Positions 18,249-26,998 of a stretch of DNA of 64,000 nt are shown in pieces (position 1 is the first letter of the stretch; every line of letters starts with the position of its first letter). The stretch spans positions 3,782,001-3,846,000 of the forward strand of contig NZ_JQNQ01000001.1 of the NCBI RefSeq assembly GCF_000745315.1. The letters are read 5' to 3'. The position numbers were made by a program, and so were the translations under genes. Below the pieces are notes generated by a model. The model worked only from the letters and a program-made list of their open reading frames with translations. It ran no database searches and was not told where the DNA came from. Source of the DNA: Salegentibacter sp. Hel_I_6. Lineage in GTDB: Bacteria; Bacteroidota; Bacteroidia; Flavobacteriales; Flavobacteriaceae.

Positions 18249-20381
18249 TTATTCCTCTATTAAAATTTCTAAAAGCTGAATAGCGGCATCACTTATTTTA
18301 GTTCCCGGTCCAAAAACCGCCACAGCGCCGGCATCGAATAAATACTGATAATCTTGAGACGGAATTACCCCGCCTACTATTACCATAATATCTTCACGTC
18401 CCAGGTTCTTTAATTCTTTTAAAACTTGTGGGACCAGAGTTTTGTGTCCTGCCGCTAAAGAGGAAACTCCAAGGATATGTACATCGTTTTCCACAGCCTG
18501 TTTTGCTGCTTCTTTTGGGGTTTGAAAAAGCGGACCAATATCTACATCAAAACCAAGATCGGCATAACCGGTGGCAACTACTTTTGCACCGCGATCGTGG
18601 CCATCCTGGCCCATTTTTGCAATCATAATACGCGGTCTTCTTCCGTCCTGTTCTGCAAATTTATCGGCCAGTTCCCTGGCTTTTTTAAAAGAAGTATTGT
18701 CTTTCATTTCTTTAGAATATACGCCGCTAAAGGTTTGTACTTTAGCTTTATGACGGCCATAAACTTCTTCCAGCGCATCGCTAATTTCACCTAAAGTTGC
18801 GCGATGTTTTGCCGCCTCAACAGCTAAACTAAGCAAATTCCCGTTTTCTTTTTTGGCGCAATCGGTGAGAGCTTTTAAGGCTTTTCCAACTTTTTCGGTA
18901 TTTCTTTCGGCTTTTATTTTCTCCAGGCGTTCTACCTGTTGTTTTCTTACAGTCTGGTTATCTACCTCTAAAGTAACCAGCTCGTCTTCCTTTTCGAGTC
19001 GGTATTTGTTAGTGCCTACAATAATATCGGTTTCACTATCTATCCTGGCCTGTTTTTTAGCTGCGGCTTCTTCAATGCGCATCTTGGGAATTCCTTCTTC
19101 AATGGCTTTGGTCATTCCACCTAATTCTTCAACTTCTTCTATAAGTTTCCAGGCTTTTTCAGCAATTTCATTGGTAAGTTTTTCAACATAGTAACTTCCT
19201 GCCCACGGGTCCACCGTTTTGGTTATTTTAGTTTCCTGTTGAAGGTGTAACTGCGTGTTTCTCGCTATTCTTGCTGAAAAATCTGTAGGAAGTGCAATAG
19301 CTTCGTCTAAAGCGTTTGTATGTAAACTTTGCGTTCCACCAAAGGCTGCCGCTGCAGCTTCTATGCAAGTTCGCGCTACGTTATTAAAAGGATCCTGTTC
19401 GGTTAAACTCCATCCACTGGTTTGCGAATGTGTTCTAAGCGAAAGTGATTTTGCATTTTTCGGGTTGAATTGCTTTACGAGTTTTGCCCAAAGCATTCTG
19501 GCGGCTCGCATTTTAGCGATTTCCATAAAATGGTTCATCCCAATTCCCCAGAAAAATGAAAGACGGGGCGCAAAACTATCTATATCCATCCCGGCGTCTA
19601 AACCTTTTCTGATATATTCCAGTCCGTCGGCCAGGGTGTAAGCAAGCTCGATATCGCAGGTAGCACCGGCTTCCTGCATATGATACCCCGAAATACTTAT
19701 GCTATTGAATTTCGGCATATTTTGCGAAGAATATTCAAAAATATCTGAAATGATCTTCATAGAAGGAGTAGGAGGGTAGATGTAGGTATTTCGCACCATA
19801 AACTCCTTTAAAATGTCATTTTGAATGGTTCCTGAAAGTTGTTCCGGTTTAACGCCCTGTTCTTCGGCAGCGACGATATAAAAAGCTAGAATTGGCAAAA
19901 CCGCACCATTCATGGTCATAGAAACCGACATTTTATCTAGCGGAATTTGATCAAAAAGGATCTTCATATCTTCAACCGAATCTATAGCCACACCGGCTTT
20001 TCCAACATCTCCAACCACACGCTCGTGATCACTGTCGTAACCTCGGTGGGTAGGAAGATCAAAGGCTACTGAAAGTCCTTTTTGGCCGGCAGCAAGGTTT
20101 CTTCGGTAAAAAGCATTGCTTTCTTCGGCAGTAGAAAATCCGGCATACTGGCGGATTGTCCACGGGCGACTAACATACATCGTGCTGTAAGGTCCGCGCA
20201 GATATGGTGAAATTCCGGCAGCGAAATTTAAATGTTTTAGATCCTTAATATCTTCTTTTGAATAAGAAGGCTGCAGGTTTATTTCTTCAGGGGTTTTATA
20301 GGTGTTGTTTTCACCTTCCTTTTGTCGTTTTCCAAGTGCTGGTGCTATAAGTTTTATATGTTGAAGATCCTTTCTTTGCAT
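18249..20381 (-). CDS. mutB: Methylmalonyl-CoA mutase, large (catalytic) subunit
   Basis: Adenosylcobalamin-dependent isomerase between methylmalonyl-CoA and succinyl-CoA. The N-terminal TIM barrel contains RPWTIRQYAGFSTAEESN and GTQSLHTNALDEA. The C-terminal B12-binding domain carries GQDGHDRGAK, the DxHxxG motif that contacts cobalt, followed by LAAGHKTL. The 710 residues match the family. It lies 14 bp after the small subunit gene. The mutase chaperone and the epimerase are not in the window. Confidence 0.96.
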   Translation of the reverse strand: MQRKDLQHIKLIAPALGKRQKEGENNTYKTPEEINLQPSYSKEDIKDLKHLNFAAGISPYLRGPYSTMYVSRPWTIRQYAGFSTAEESNAFYRRNLAAGQKGLSVAFDLPTHRGYDSDHERVVGDVGKAGVAIDSVEDMKILFDQIPLDKMSVSMTMNGAVLPILAFYIVAAEEQGVKPEQLSGTIQNDILKEFMVRNTYIYPPTPSMKIISDIFEYSSQNMPKFNSISISGYHMQEAGATCDIELAYTLADGLEYIRKGLDAGMDIDSFAPRLSFFWGIGMNHFMEIAKMRAARMLWAKLVKQFNPKNAKSLSLRTHSQTSGWSLTEQDPFNNVARTCIEAAAAAFGGTQSLHTNALDEAIALPTDFSARIARNTQLHLQQETKITKTVDPWAGSYYVEKLTNEIAEKAWKLIEEVEELGGMTKAIEEGIPKMRIEEAAAKKQARIDSETDIIVGTNKYRLEKEDELVTLEVDNQTVRKQQVERLEKIKAERNTEKVGKALKALTDCAKKENGNLLSLAVEAAKHRATLGEISDALEEVYGRHKAKVQTFSGVYSKEMKDNTSFKKARELADKFAEQDGRRPRIMIAKMGQDGHDRGAKVVATGYADLGFDVDIGPLFQTPKEAAKQAVENDVHILGVSSLAAGHKTLVPQVLKELKNLGREDIMVIVGGVIPSQDYQYLFDAGAVAVFGPGTKISDAAIQLLEILIEE

Positions 20382-20395
20382 TGCTCTTTTTTTAA

Positions 20396-21778
20396 TTATT
20401 CGGCCTTTTCCTGCTTTATTCTTTCCTGCTCCATTTGTTCACTTAAGCGTCTTTCCAGGATAGGTTCTATTAGAGTTTTACGCGGGTTTTGCTTTAAAAA
20501 TGGATACAATTCCAGTTCATCTTTCATTTTATCCTGCGGGTTTTCGAATTTATTAGTACCTATTAATACCAAATCTCCACTATCGAATTGTTCCTGTTCT
20601 TTTTTGGCGCTTTCCTTTATTTTTCGCTGAATAGCTCCATCTTTTAATTGCTTTAAAAAACCGCCGCCTTTTTCAATTTCTTTAAAAATATCTAGCGCCA
20701 TTTCGGCAAATTGTTTGGTAAGGCTTTCAATATAATAAGCACCTTCGGCAGCATTGGCAACCTTGTCAAGATAAGCTTCGTGTTTCATCACCAATAACTG
20801 GTTGCGGGCAATCCTGTCTCCAAATTCATTGTTTTTATGATAGATAGCATCATAAGGCATATTGTAAACTGTATCGGTACCGCCTAAAACCGCGCTCATA
20901 CTTTCGGTGGTGGTTCTAAGAAGGTTTACATTAAAATCGTAAAGAGTTTTATTTCTTTTGGTGGGTTGCGCCAGGATATGGCAGGTTTCCGGAATGTTAT
21001 ATTCTGAAGCTAAAGTAGCGTAAAGCCATCTTAAGGCTTTAATTTTAGCAATTTCAAAGAAATAGTTTGGCCCTGAAGCGATTAAAAATTGGGGTTGAAA
21101 TTTCTCGAAATTTGGGTTTTCCTGAAAATGGTTAAGATATTCGTTAATGTGCGCCAGGGCACAAGCCAATTGCTGCGGAATATTTGCACCGGCATTTTGA
21201 TATAAAGTGGTATCTACACTGATTACCGATTTGAAATCCTTGGAATTATTGAAAATACTGTCCAGGATTTCGTGGTCTTTTTGAAGATTATGGAACCAGT
21301 TTCCGGAACGGGCAAGGTTTCCTACAATATCAAATTGAAGAAAAATCTGATATTCTTTTCCTTTAAAAAATTCCCGCAAACGTTTGAAATAATCTTTAGC
21401 AAAAAAGCTGAAACTAAAGTAAATTATGGTTTTATCCAGTGCTATTCCCTCAAGTAAATTTTCAATAGAAATTTCTTCATTTGGAATGATAAACCAGAGG
21501 CTTTCGGTTCCTTTTTTGAGGATCTCATTTGCGCGTTTATTGCTTTTTTCAGCAGAAACCACGTATAATCTTTCGCAAATGTTCCAATTTTTAGGAGAAG
21601 GAGTTTTTAGGCTGTGCTGAATATCTTCAGCATTATAAAATGGTTTTATATTAATTCCGTCAAGGGATTTATAAACGAGTTTCTCGTTATAATCGGCTCC
21701 CTTTAGATCAAATTGTATTTTTTGTTTCCATTCTTTTGCAGAAACTTCTTCAAATTCCTGAAATAATGATTCTTTCAT
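20396..21778 (-). CDS. mutA: Methylmalonyl-CoA mutase, small subunit
   Basis: Structural partner of the large subunit in a heterodimer. At 460 residues it retains the barrel domain (RTTTESMSAVLGGTDTVYN, AYYIESLTKQFAEMA) but has no B12-binding DxHxxG segment, so it ends where the cobalamin domain would start; this is shorter than the roughly 600 residues of other small subunits. It follows the ftsB/divIC-like gene by 20 bp and precedes the large subunit. The two subunit genes would be co-transcribed. Confidence 0.92.
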   Translation of the reverse strand: MKESLFQEFEEVSAKEWKQKIQFDLKGADYNEKLVYKSLDGINIKPFYNAEDIQHSLKTPSPKNWNICERLYVVSAEKSNKRANEILKKGTESLWFIIPNEEISIENLLEGIALDKTIIYFSFSFFAKDYFKRLREFFKGKEYQIFLQFDIVGNLARSGNWFHNLQKDHEILDSIFNNSKDFKSVISVDTTLYQNAGANIPQQLACALAHINEYLNHFQENPNFEKFQPQFLIASGPNYFFEIAKIKALRWLYATLASEYNIPETCHILAQPTKRNKTLYDFNVNLLRTTTESMSAVLGGTDTVYNMPYDAIYHKNNEFGDRIARNQLLVMKHEAYLDKVANAAEGAYYIESLTKQFAEMALDIFKEIEKGGGFLKQLKDGAIQRKIKESAKKEQEQFDSGDLVLIGTNKFENPQDKMKDELELYPFLKQNPRKTLIEPILERRLSEQMEQERIKQEKAE

Positions 21779-21798
21779 TGTGTGGTTTTTCTGAAAAA

Positions 21799-22116
21799 TT
21801 AATCCTGAATTGTGTCGTATTCTATTATGAATATTTCTTCATCAGGACGTTTCATATAATATTGCTGACGGGCAAATTTTTCCATTTCAACTGAATCCTG
21901 AAGTTGCTCTATGGTAGTCCTGTCTTTGGAAATCTCATTTTCGTAATATTGCCTGTTTTCTTCCAGTTCATCTATTTCCTGATTGAGTTCGTTATGAACT
22001 AACCAGGAATTGCTATCTAGAAATAGCATCCAGCCTCCAAAAATAAGTATTAGCAGCACATATTTGTTGCTGATAATTTTAAACCACTTTTTGTTTCTTA
22101 ATTCTTTTAATTTCAC
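21799..22116 (-). CDS. FtsB/DivIC-family septum formation protein
   Basis: A 105-residue bitopic protein. A short basic cytoplasmic part is followed by a transmembrane helix (YVLLILIFGGWMLFLD) and a coiled coil (NELNQEIDELEENRQYYENE) that ends in the FtsB/DivIC signature KFARQQYYMKRPDEEIFIIE. These proteins link early and late divisome components. Gene order udk, this gene, then the mutase subunits on one strand is common in flavobacteria, with no metabolic reason visible. Confidence 0.82.
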   Translation of the reverse strand: MKLKELRNKKWFKIISNKYVLLILIFGGWMLFLDSNSWLVHNELNQEIDELEENRQYYENEISKDRTTIEQLQDSVEMEKFARQQYYMKRPDEEIFIIEYDTIQD

Positions 22117-22205
22117 ACCTTCAAACTTCAGTAACTAATTAAGACTGTTTTGGTTAAGCCGTAAGCTTTAATTTTTTAGCGGCAATTTGGTTTAAAGATA
22201 CAAAA

Positions 22206-22814
22206 TTACGTCAAGCGGTCTTTGATTATGGTTTGCACAATATCAACAGCTACGGTATTGTATCGGTTCGTGGGAATAATTAGATCGGCAAATTCTTTGG
22301 TAGGTTCTATAAATTGCTGGTGCATGGGTTTGAGCGTAGTTTGGTAGCGCCAGAGAACTTCGTCTAAATCACGGCCACGTTCAGAAATATCTCTTTTAAG
22401 TCGGCGAATTAAACGTTCATCACTATCGGCATGAACATAAATCTTGATATCGAACATTTCCCGAATATCAGGATGGGCAAAAATTAGAATACCTTCTACA
22501 ATCACCACTTTCCTGGGCTGGGTTTCAATGGTTTGTTTCGTGCGGTTATGATCTGTAAAAGAATAGACAGGTTGTTGAATTGTATTCCCGGATTTAAGTT
22601 CTTTCAAATGCGAAACCAGCAGGTCAAAATCTATAGATTTTGGATGGTCAAAATTGGTTTTAACCCGTTCTTCTTTAGATAAGTGGCTTAGGTCTTTATA
22701 GTAGGAATCCTGGGAAATTACATCTACCTCTTCATTTTTTAATTCGTCTATAATTTGTCTTACTACCGTAGTCTTTCCACTTCCGGTTCCACCTGTAATT
22801 CCTATAATGAGCAT
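22206..22814 (-). CDS. udk: Uridine kinase
   Basis: Pyrimidine salvage: phosphorylates uridine and cytidine. P-loop GGTGSGKT lies at residues 8-15, with SQDSYYKDLSH, FDHPKSIDFDLL and VVIVEGILIFAHPDIREM further on; RRLKRDISERGRDLDEV is the lid. The 202 residues match the family. It probably leads the udk to mutB message, since a terminator separates it from the upstream dehydrogenase gene. Confidence 0.95.
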   Translation of the reverse strand: MLIIGITGGTGSGKTTVVRQIIDELKNEEVDVISQDSYYKDLSHLSKEERVKTNFDHPKSIDFDLLVSHLKELKSGNTIQQPVYSFTDHNRTKQTIETQPRKVVIVEGILIFAHPDIREMFDIKIYVHADSDERLIRRLKRDISERGRDLDEVLWRYQTTLKPMHQQFIEPTKEFADLIIPTNRYNTVAVDIVQTIIKDRLT

Positions 22815-22821
22815 CTAAAAA

Positions 22822-22855
22822 AATTTGGGGCAAATTTAAACATTTGCCCCAAATT
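22822..22855 (-). terminator. Rho-independent terminator after the sugar dehydrogenase gene
   Basis: A 14-bp perfect stem (22822-22835 with 22842-22855, core TTTGGGGCAAAT) and a six-base loop, followed on the minus strand by a T run. It lies about 50 bp past the dehydrogenase stop and directly before the udk start. Confidence 0.85.
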
Positions 22856-22906
22856 AGAAATAAATATAAGATTTAATTGTTAAGACCTGAAGTTAGGCCG
22901 TATAGG

Positions 22907-24106
22907 TTATTCTGCTTCTTCAAGTGGCAATAGTTTTACTATTCCCGTTCCTTCTACAGCTGCATAAATAAAACCATCTGGGCCTTGTTGTACATCTCTC
23001 AGTCTACCAAGACCTTCCAGTAATTTTTCTCGTTTCGTCACCCTGCCATTTTCTATAGCTAAATGTTCTAAATATTGAAATTTAAGCGCCCCAACTAAAA
23101 GATTTCCTTTTAATTCAGGATATTTATCAGAAGTTACTTTTTCGAATCCGCTAGGTGCAATAGAAGGTAACCAATAAGTTAAAGGATTTGTGAATTCAGG
23201 TCCTGTTCTTTCTTCGGTGATTGTTGTACCGTCATAGTTTTCACCATAGGTTACTACTGGCCATCCATAATTTTTCCCGGCTTTAATAATATTTATTTCA
23301 TCACCACCTTTAGGTCCATGTTCATTTACCCAAACTTCCCCGGTTTCTTCGTTGAAGATCATTCCCTGCGGATTTCTATGTCCATAAGAGTAGATCGCTT
23401 CTTTAGCATTTTCTTCGCCCACAAAAGGGTTGTCTGACGGAATACTTCCATCTAAGTTAAGCCTATAAATCTTACCACCGTCTCTGGTGATATCTTGAGG
23501 ATTAACATCTCTATTTCCACGGTCTCCAACACTAAAGAATAAATGCCCTTCGCCATCAAAAACAATTCTTGATCCAAAATGTTGCCCTCTTGTAGAGTTA
23601 GGAGTGGCTTTATATAAATCTTCGCGACTGGTTAGTTGATTGTTTTCAAGTTTTGCACGCATTAAGGCAGTATTGCCACCTTCGCCATCACCTTCATCTG
23701 ATGAATAGGTGATATAAACCCAATTATTATTCTCGAAATCTGGGTGCACGGCGATATCTAAAAGGCCACCCTGTCCCTGATCATAAATTTTAGGACCGCC
23801 GGTAATCGCTACACGTTTACCATCTTTAAAATGATAAATATCGCCACCTTTTTCGGTTGCAAGGATGCTACCATCGGGAAGAAAATCAAACCCCCATGGA
23901 ATTGACATGTTTTCAGCGATAACTTCGTACTCATACTCATTTTCTGGTGAAACAGCCTCTGGTTGCTCTTTAGGAACTGGATTATTAGAGTCCTGGTTAT
24001 TTGTTTCTGCTGGTTCTTCCACCTCGGCTTTATCCTCAGATTTTTGATTATCTCCGCAGGCCGAGAATGTGAAAATTAAGCCTAATAATAATAAAATTCG
24101 TTTCAT
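22907..24106 (-). CDS. PQQ-dependent sugar dehydrogenase, lipoprotein
   Basis: A soluble-type glucose/sorbosone dehydrogenase family protein. The start at 24106 gives a lipoprotein leader (MKRILLLLGLIF with lipobox FSAC); an upstream ATG at 24148 would add 14 residues and spoil it. After a Glu/Pro-rich linker comes a six-bladed beta-propeller: IPWGFDFLPDGSIL, GGLLDIAVHPDF, NEHGPKGGDEIN and YGHRNPQG are characteristic of the aldose sugar dehydrogenase (YliI) group. It would oxidise sugars in the periplasm if PQQ is available; no PQQ synthesis genes are in the window. Confidence 0.85.
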   Translation of the reverse strand: MKRILLLLGLIFTFSACGDNQKSEDKAEVEEPAETNNQDSNNPVPKEQPEAVSPENEYEYEVIAENMSIPWGFDFLPDGSILATEKGGDIYHFKDGKRVAITGGPKIYDQGQGGLLDIAVHPDFENNNWVYITYSSDEGDGEGGNTALMRAKLENNQLTSREDLYKATPNSTRGQHFGSRIVFDGEGHLFFSVGDRGNRDVNPQDITRDGGKIYRLNLDGSIPSDNPFVGEENAKEAIYSYGHRNPQGMIFNEETGEVWVNEHGPKGGDEINIIKAGKNYGWPVVTYGENYDGTTITEERTGPEFTNPLTYWLPSIAPSGFEKVTSDKYPELKGNLLVGALKFQYLEHLAIENGRVTKREKLLEGLGRLRDVQQGPDGFIYAAVEGTGIVKLLPLEEAE

Positions 24107-24183
24107 AATAATTTTTTTTGTGATTAGCTCATCCTGCAGTATTAGCAAGATTCAACTAATATATAAAAAATCTAAAGTTTTTC

Positions 24184-24212
24184 TTGTAGACTCATAACTT
24201 TTCTTATATTTG
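24184..24212 (+). promoter_or_regulatory. Flavobacterium-type promoter upstream of tRNA-Pro
   Basis: TTG at 24184-24186 and TATATTTG at 24205-24212, spaced by 18 bp, match the TTG/TAnnTTTG consensus. The predicted start is about 150 bp before the tRNA, so the precursor would have a long leader containing two hairpins (CCCGACT..AGTTGGG, and TCGCGC-CGA-GCGCGA at 24339-24353). Confidence 0.6.
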
Positions 24213-24366
24213 CACCCGCTTTGAGGGATATTGATGAAGACAAAGCATCTTGAAATATTGAATTTTAACTGGTAACGTAAGTTATCAAGCTATTGGGTAT
24301 AGCCCCGACTAAAAGTTGGGATAAACACTGCCCACTTATCGCGCCGAGCGCGATTAAAAAATTACT

Positions 24367-24441
24367 CGGGGTGTAGCGTAGCCCGGTTATCGCGCCTGCT
24401 TTGGGAGCAGGAGGCCGCAGGTTCGAATCCTGCCACCCCGA
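24367..24441 (+). tRNA. tRNA-Pro(TGG)
   Basis: A complete cloverleaf. The acceptor stem CGGGGTG (24367-24373) pairs with CACCCCG (24434-24440), with discriminator A at 24441. The anticodon stem CCTGC/GCAGG encloses loop TTTGGGA with anticodon TGG at 24402-24404, and the T arm is CAGG-TTCGAAT-CCTG. CCA is not encoded. The last 14 bases are part of a 19-bp direct repeat, so the gene is the integration site of the island to its right and was restored by the insertion. Confidence 0.95.
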
Positions 24442-24446
24442 CTTTT
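24428..24446 (+). repeat. attL: left 19-bp direct repeat of the genomic island
   Basis: TCCTGCCACCCCGACTTTT covers the T-arm end, acceptor stem and discriminator of tRNA-Pro plus five bases. It recurs exactly at 34061-34079. An integrase gene starts about 245 bp inside, the standard layout for tRNA-targeted elements. Confidence 0.88.
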
Positions 24447-24469
24447 ACAAGTTATATTTTAACATAAAA

Positions 24470-24506
24470 AAAGGGTAATTGTATGAATTTCATATAGTTA
24501 CCCTTT
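24470..24506. terminator. Inverted repeat inside the island's left end
   Basis: AAAGGGTAA pairs with TTACCCTTT, with an inner TATG/CATA pair. It lies about 30 bp past the tRNA and could end the tRNA message. A near copy of this hairpin occurs at 60914-60944. Confidence 0.5.
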
Positions 24507-24547
24507 CTCTTTGTGCTCAAAAATTAACAAATAGTGTTAAATTTTAT

Positions 24548-24593
24548 GTGAGTTCATCGTGAGTTCACTGTAAATTTGTGAGCTTATCGTGAG
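24548..24593 (+). repeat. Four GTGAG repeats before the integrase gene
   Basis: GTGAGTT or GTGAGCT begins at 24548, 24559, 24578 and 24589: two pairs, each with 11-bp (one helical turn) spacing and each pair linked by TYATC. The position between attL and the integrase fits arm-type recombinase or excisionase sites. This role is inferred. Confidence 0.5.
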
Positions 24594-24690
24594 CTATTTT
24601 TTTGTACTTTTAGCTTACCGGTACTTCATAATTTCGTATTGGTAGTTTGACTTTCGCCTTAATTAATTGTTTCATTTAAACAACAAAGCT

Positions 24691-25890
24691 ATGCGTACCA
24701 GTCAAACCTTTTCCATTTCTTTTATTATCCGAAAGAAGAAAAAACAACCAGACTTAGCCATTCTCTATGCCCGAATCACCGTAAATGGTAAATCACTTGA
24801 AATTAGTTTAAAACGAACTATTCCGCTTGACAAGTGGAATCAAGCTGCTAATAAACTTACTGATAGCAGTTCTGAAAGCCGGCTAATCAATAAAAAAATT
24901 GATGAAACCAAGGCGCAGCTCTATAAAATCCAGGACAGTCTTTTAAAAGAAGGACTTCTGATCACGGCACAGACGGTCAAAGCTAGATTTCTGTGGAGTG
25001 ATCAGCAACATTATACGCTTATCTATCTGATCAACTTTCATAAGGAGAAAATGGGTAATGTTTTAAAGTATGGGACTATGAAAAACTATACTACTACGGA
25101 AAACTACCTCAAAGATTTTTTAAAAGCTCAGTATCATACTTCGGATATTTATTTAAAACAGGTTGATTACCAGTTTACTTTAGGGTTTGAAAGTTTTTTA
25201 AGGGGCTTGCCAAGCCTTCAAAATAATGGAGTTATGAAACATATGGAACGTTTTAAAAAACTGATGCGCCTGGCCGAAGATTTAGATTGGATTGAAAAGA
25301 ACCCAGCCAAAAAGTTTAAACTCCGATTTGACCAAGTGGATATGGTCTACCTATCCAAAGCCGAATTACAGAAGATCAAGGAAAAGGAGTTCAAAAGATC
25401 TACTCACAATATCAACCGAGATATTTTTGTGTTCTGTTGTTATACAGGTTTGCCTTATGGCAATGTCAAGGAACTAAAGAAAAAGCATATTCAGATAGGT
25501 GTTGATGGGAATAAATGGATCTACACCCGAAGGATCAAAACGAATACGATGCTCAGAATTCCCTTATTAGAAGAAGCCGAGCGTATTCTTGAAAAGTACC
25601 AGGATCATCCAAAAGTAAATTCCAGTGATATTTTACTTCCTGTCTATTCCAACCAGAAAACCAACCAGTACTTACGCGAAATCACCAAAGCGGTAAAGAT
25701 AAATAAAGAACTTAGTTTCCACGCCGCTAGGCATACATTCGCAACAACGGTAACCTTAGCCAATGGCGTTCCCATAGAAACGGTATCTAAGCTTTTAGGA
25801 CATACAAAATTATCTACTACTCAAATTTATGCTCGGGTAATTGATTCTAAAATTTCAAGTGATATGGATAAGTTAAGAGGGAAATTATAA
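24691..25890 (+). CDS. Tyrosine recombinase/integrase of the island
   Basis: A 399-residue site-specific recombinase of the Bacteroidota integrase type. The N-terminal Arm-like domain (SFIIRKKKKQPDLAILYARI) and the SAM-like core-binding domain precede a catalytic domain with HAARHTF, LLGHTKLSTTQIYARV and the tyrosine nucleophile in the last of these. The position of the first catalytic arginine reads TGLPYGNV, so that residue is not a standard Arg; IntDOT-type relatives also lack it. The ATG at 24691 is preferred over the in-frame TTG at 24667. It lies next to tRNA-Pro and very probably catalysed insertion there. Confidence 0.92.
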   Translation: MRTSQTFSISFIIRKKKKQPDLAILYARITVNGKSLEISLKRTIPLDKWNQAANKLTDSSSESRLINKKIDETKAQLYKIQDSLLKEGLLITAQTVKARFLWSDQQHYTLIYLINFHKEKMGNVLKYGTMKNYTTTENYLKDFLKAQYHTSDIYLKQVDYQFTLGFESFLRGLPSLQNNGVMKHMERFKKLMRLAEDLDWIEKNPAKKFKLRFDQVDMVYLSKAELQKIKEKEFKRSTHNINRDIFVFCCYTGLPYGNVKELKKKHIQIGVDGNKWIYTRRIKTNTMLRIPLLEEAERILEKYQDHPKVNSSDILLPVYSNQKTNQYLREITKAVKINKELSFHAARHTFATTVTLANGVPIETVSKLLGHTKLSTTQIYARVIDSKISSDMDKLRGKL

Positions 25891-25903
25891 AAAATATTGG
25901 CTG

Positions 25904-26908
25904 CTATGGATTATCTTTTTTTGAAAGCTTTGAATAACATTTTTTACTAAAATCTGGCTCTATAGAATTAATGTAATTTAACCAACCTTCAATATTTAAT
26001 TTCTCGAGATAAATTTTTGAATCTACATGCTTTTGAATTTCTTCATTTTGATCATACAACTGTTTTTCAATATTCAACTTATGCAAAACATGACCTCGAT
26101 ATCCGAATAAACTTATAAAATGGATTTTTTGTCTTATACTCCTTTTTATTTTTTTAGGTATTCTTGGGTACATTTCGTCAAAAACGGTTAAACCGGTAAC
26201 AAACTGACTTCGCCCCCTAATCATAAATTTAGTTTTTTTAGAATTAACCTTAAATCCATAAGAATTTAAAATATCTTCAATATCCTTTTCAAAATTAATT
26301 CTTCCAGAAGTAGAAAAATATAAATCATCTGCATACCTTGTGTATGATACATTTTCATCTCCTAATCGGGATAATTTTAAATCTATTTCATGAAATACTA
26401 TATTCGCAATAACTGGACTTGTATGAAAGCCTTGAACTAATTGATTCTTATGGGTTACAATTTTTGAGATTTTATCACTACAGTATTCGTTGTAGCCTAT
26501 GCTTAAAATTGCTGATTTAACTTTTTCTATATCTATATTTTCAAAGTATTTATCAATATCTACGCAGTATACAACCCTTTTTGCTAAATGTTCCTGAGCA
26601 TTTGTTTTAGTATTTCTTCCGGGCACAAAGCCATGAACATATTCAGTAGGCTTATAAAGTTCTTTGATTTTTCCTGAAAGAATTTTCAATGTATTTACGA
26701 GTATATCTGAGACTGGACTGTAAACATACCTATAACCATTACTTCGTTTTTTTATCTTTATTTCATTAATCAAACATCCTTTTTTAAAGTCTTTCTTAGA
26801 AGTAATTTCAGTTATGTAATCATTATCAACAATAAACTGAAGACTTTCCTTTTCAATCTTTAAATGATTTGCTAAAAGCTGGATATTTACTATTTCCTCT
26901 AATTTCAT
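25904..26908 (-). CDS. Retron-type reverse transcriptase
   Basis: RNA-directed DNA polymerase of 334 residues if started at ATG 26908; the frame stays open to 26977, but the extra 23 codons run through the structured RNA described separately and look non-coding. Motifs: NAQEH at 103-107 (the retron NAxxH), VDIDKYFENI with catalytic D117, QGFHTSP at 159-165, YADD at 192-195, and VTG at 237-239 (the second retron signature). Group II intron RTs and diversity-generating RTs lack the NAxxH/VTG pair. It follows a DUF3800 gene on the same strand, as in RT-effector operons. Biological role inferred: production of multicopy ssDNA that holds a toxic partner in check. Confidence 0.85.
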   Translation of the reverse strand: MKLEEIVNIQLLANHLKIEKESLQFIVDNDYITEITSKKDFKKGCLINEIKIKKRSNGYRYVYSPVSDILVNTLKILSGKIKELYKPTEYVHGFVPGRNTKTNAQEHLAKRVVYCVDIDKYFENIDIEKVKSAILSIGYNEYCSDKISKIVTHKNQLVQGFHTSPVIANIVFHEIDLKLSRLGDENVSYTRYADDLYFSTSGRINFEKDIEDILNSYGFKVNSKKTKFMIRGRSQFVTGLTVFDEMYPRIPKKIKRSIRQKIHFISLFGYRGHVLHKLNIEKQLYDQNEEIQKHVDSKIYLEKLNIEGWLNYINSIEPDFSKKCYSKLSKKDNP

Positions 26909-26917
26909 AGTTAAAAA

Positions 26918-26996
26918 GTGACTGTTAGGGTAAGAATATAGAGTTATTTCTTCAGCGAATACGACATCGTATTCCAATTTATCCCTGAACAGCCAC
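26918..26996 (-). ncRNA. Structured RNA between DUF3800 and RT genes (candidate retron ncRNA or attenuator)
   Basis: Read on the minus strand, 26996-26983 pairs with 26930-26918 as a 13-bp closing stem (GUGGCUGUU-c-AGGG with CCCUAACAGUCAC) with one bulged C and one G-U pair. Inside are two hairpins: GAAUACG-AUGU-CGUAUUC (26974-26957) and AAGAAAUA-acuc-UAUaUUCUU (26952-26932). UUUUU follows at once, then the RT start codon nine bases after the stem. The G-U pair is only possible in the sense RNA. At 79 nt it is shorter than known retron ncRNAs, so it could be a compact msr-msd-like RNA or an intrinsic terminator/attenuator. Confidence 0.5.
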
Positions 26997-26998
26997 CA

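Noticed and set aside
25904..26908. RT as a group II intron maturase or diversity-generating RT
   Set aside because: NAQEH and VTG fit retrons, no maturase or HNH domain is present, no intron domain V was seen, and no template/variable repeat pair was found.
26909..26977. Twenty-three extra codons at the RT N-terminus
   Set aside because: They pass through the structured RNA with a near-perfect palindrome and do not fit the retron RT start.
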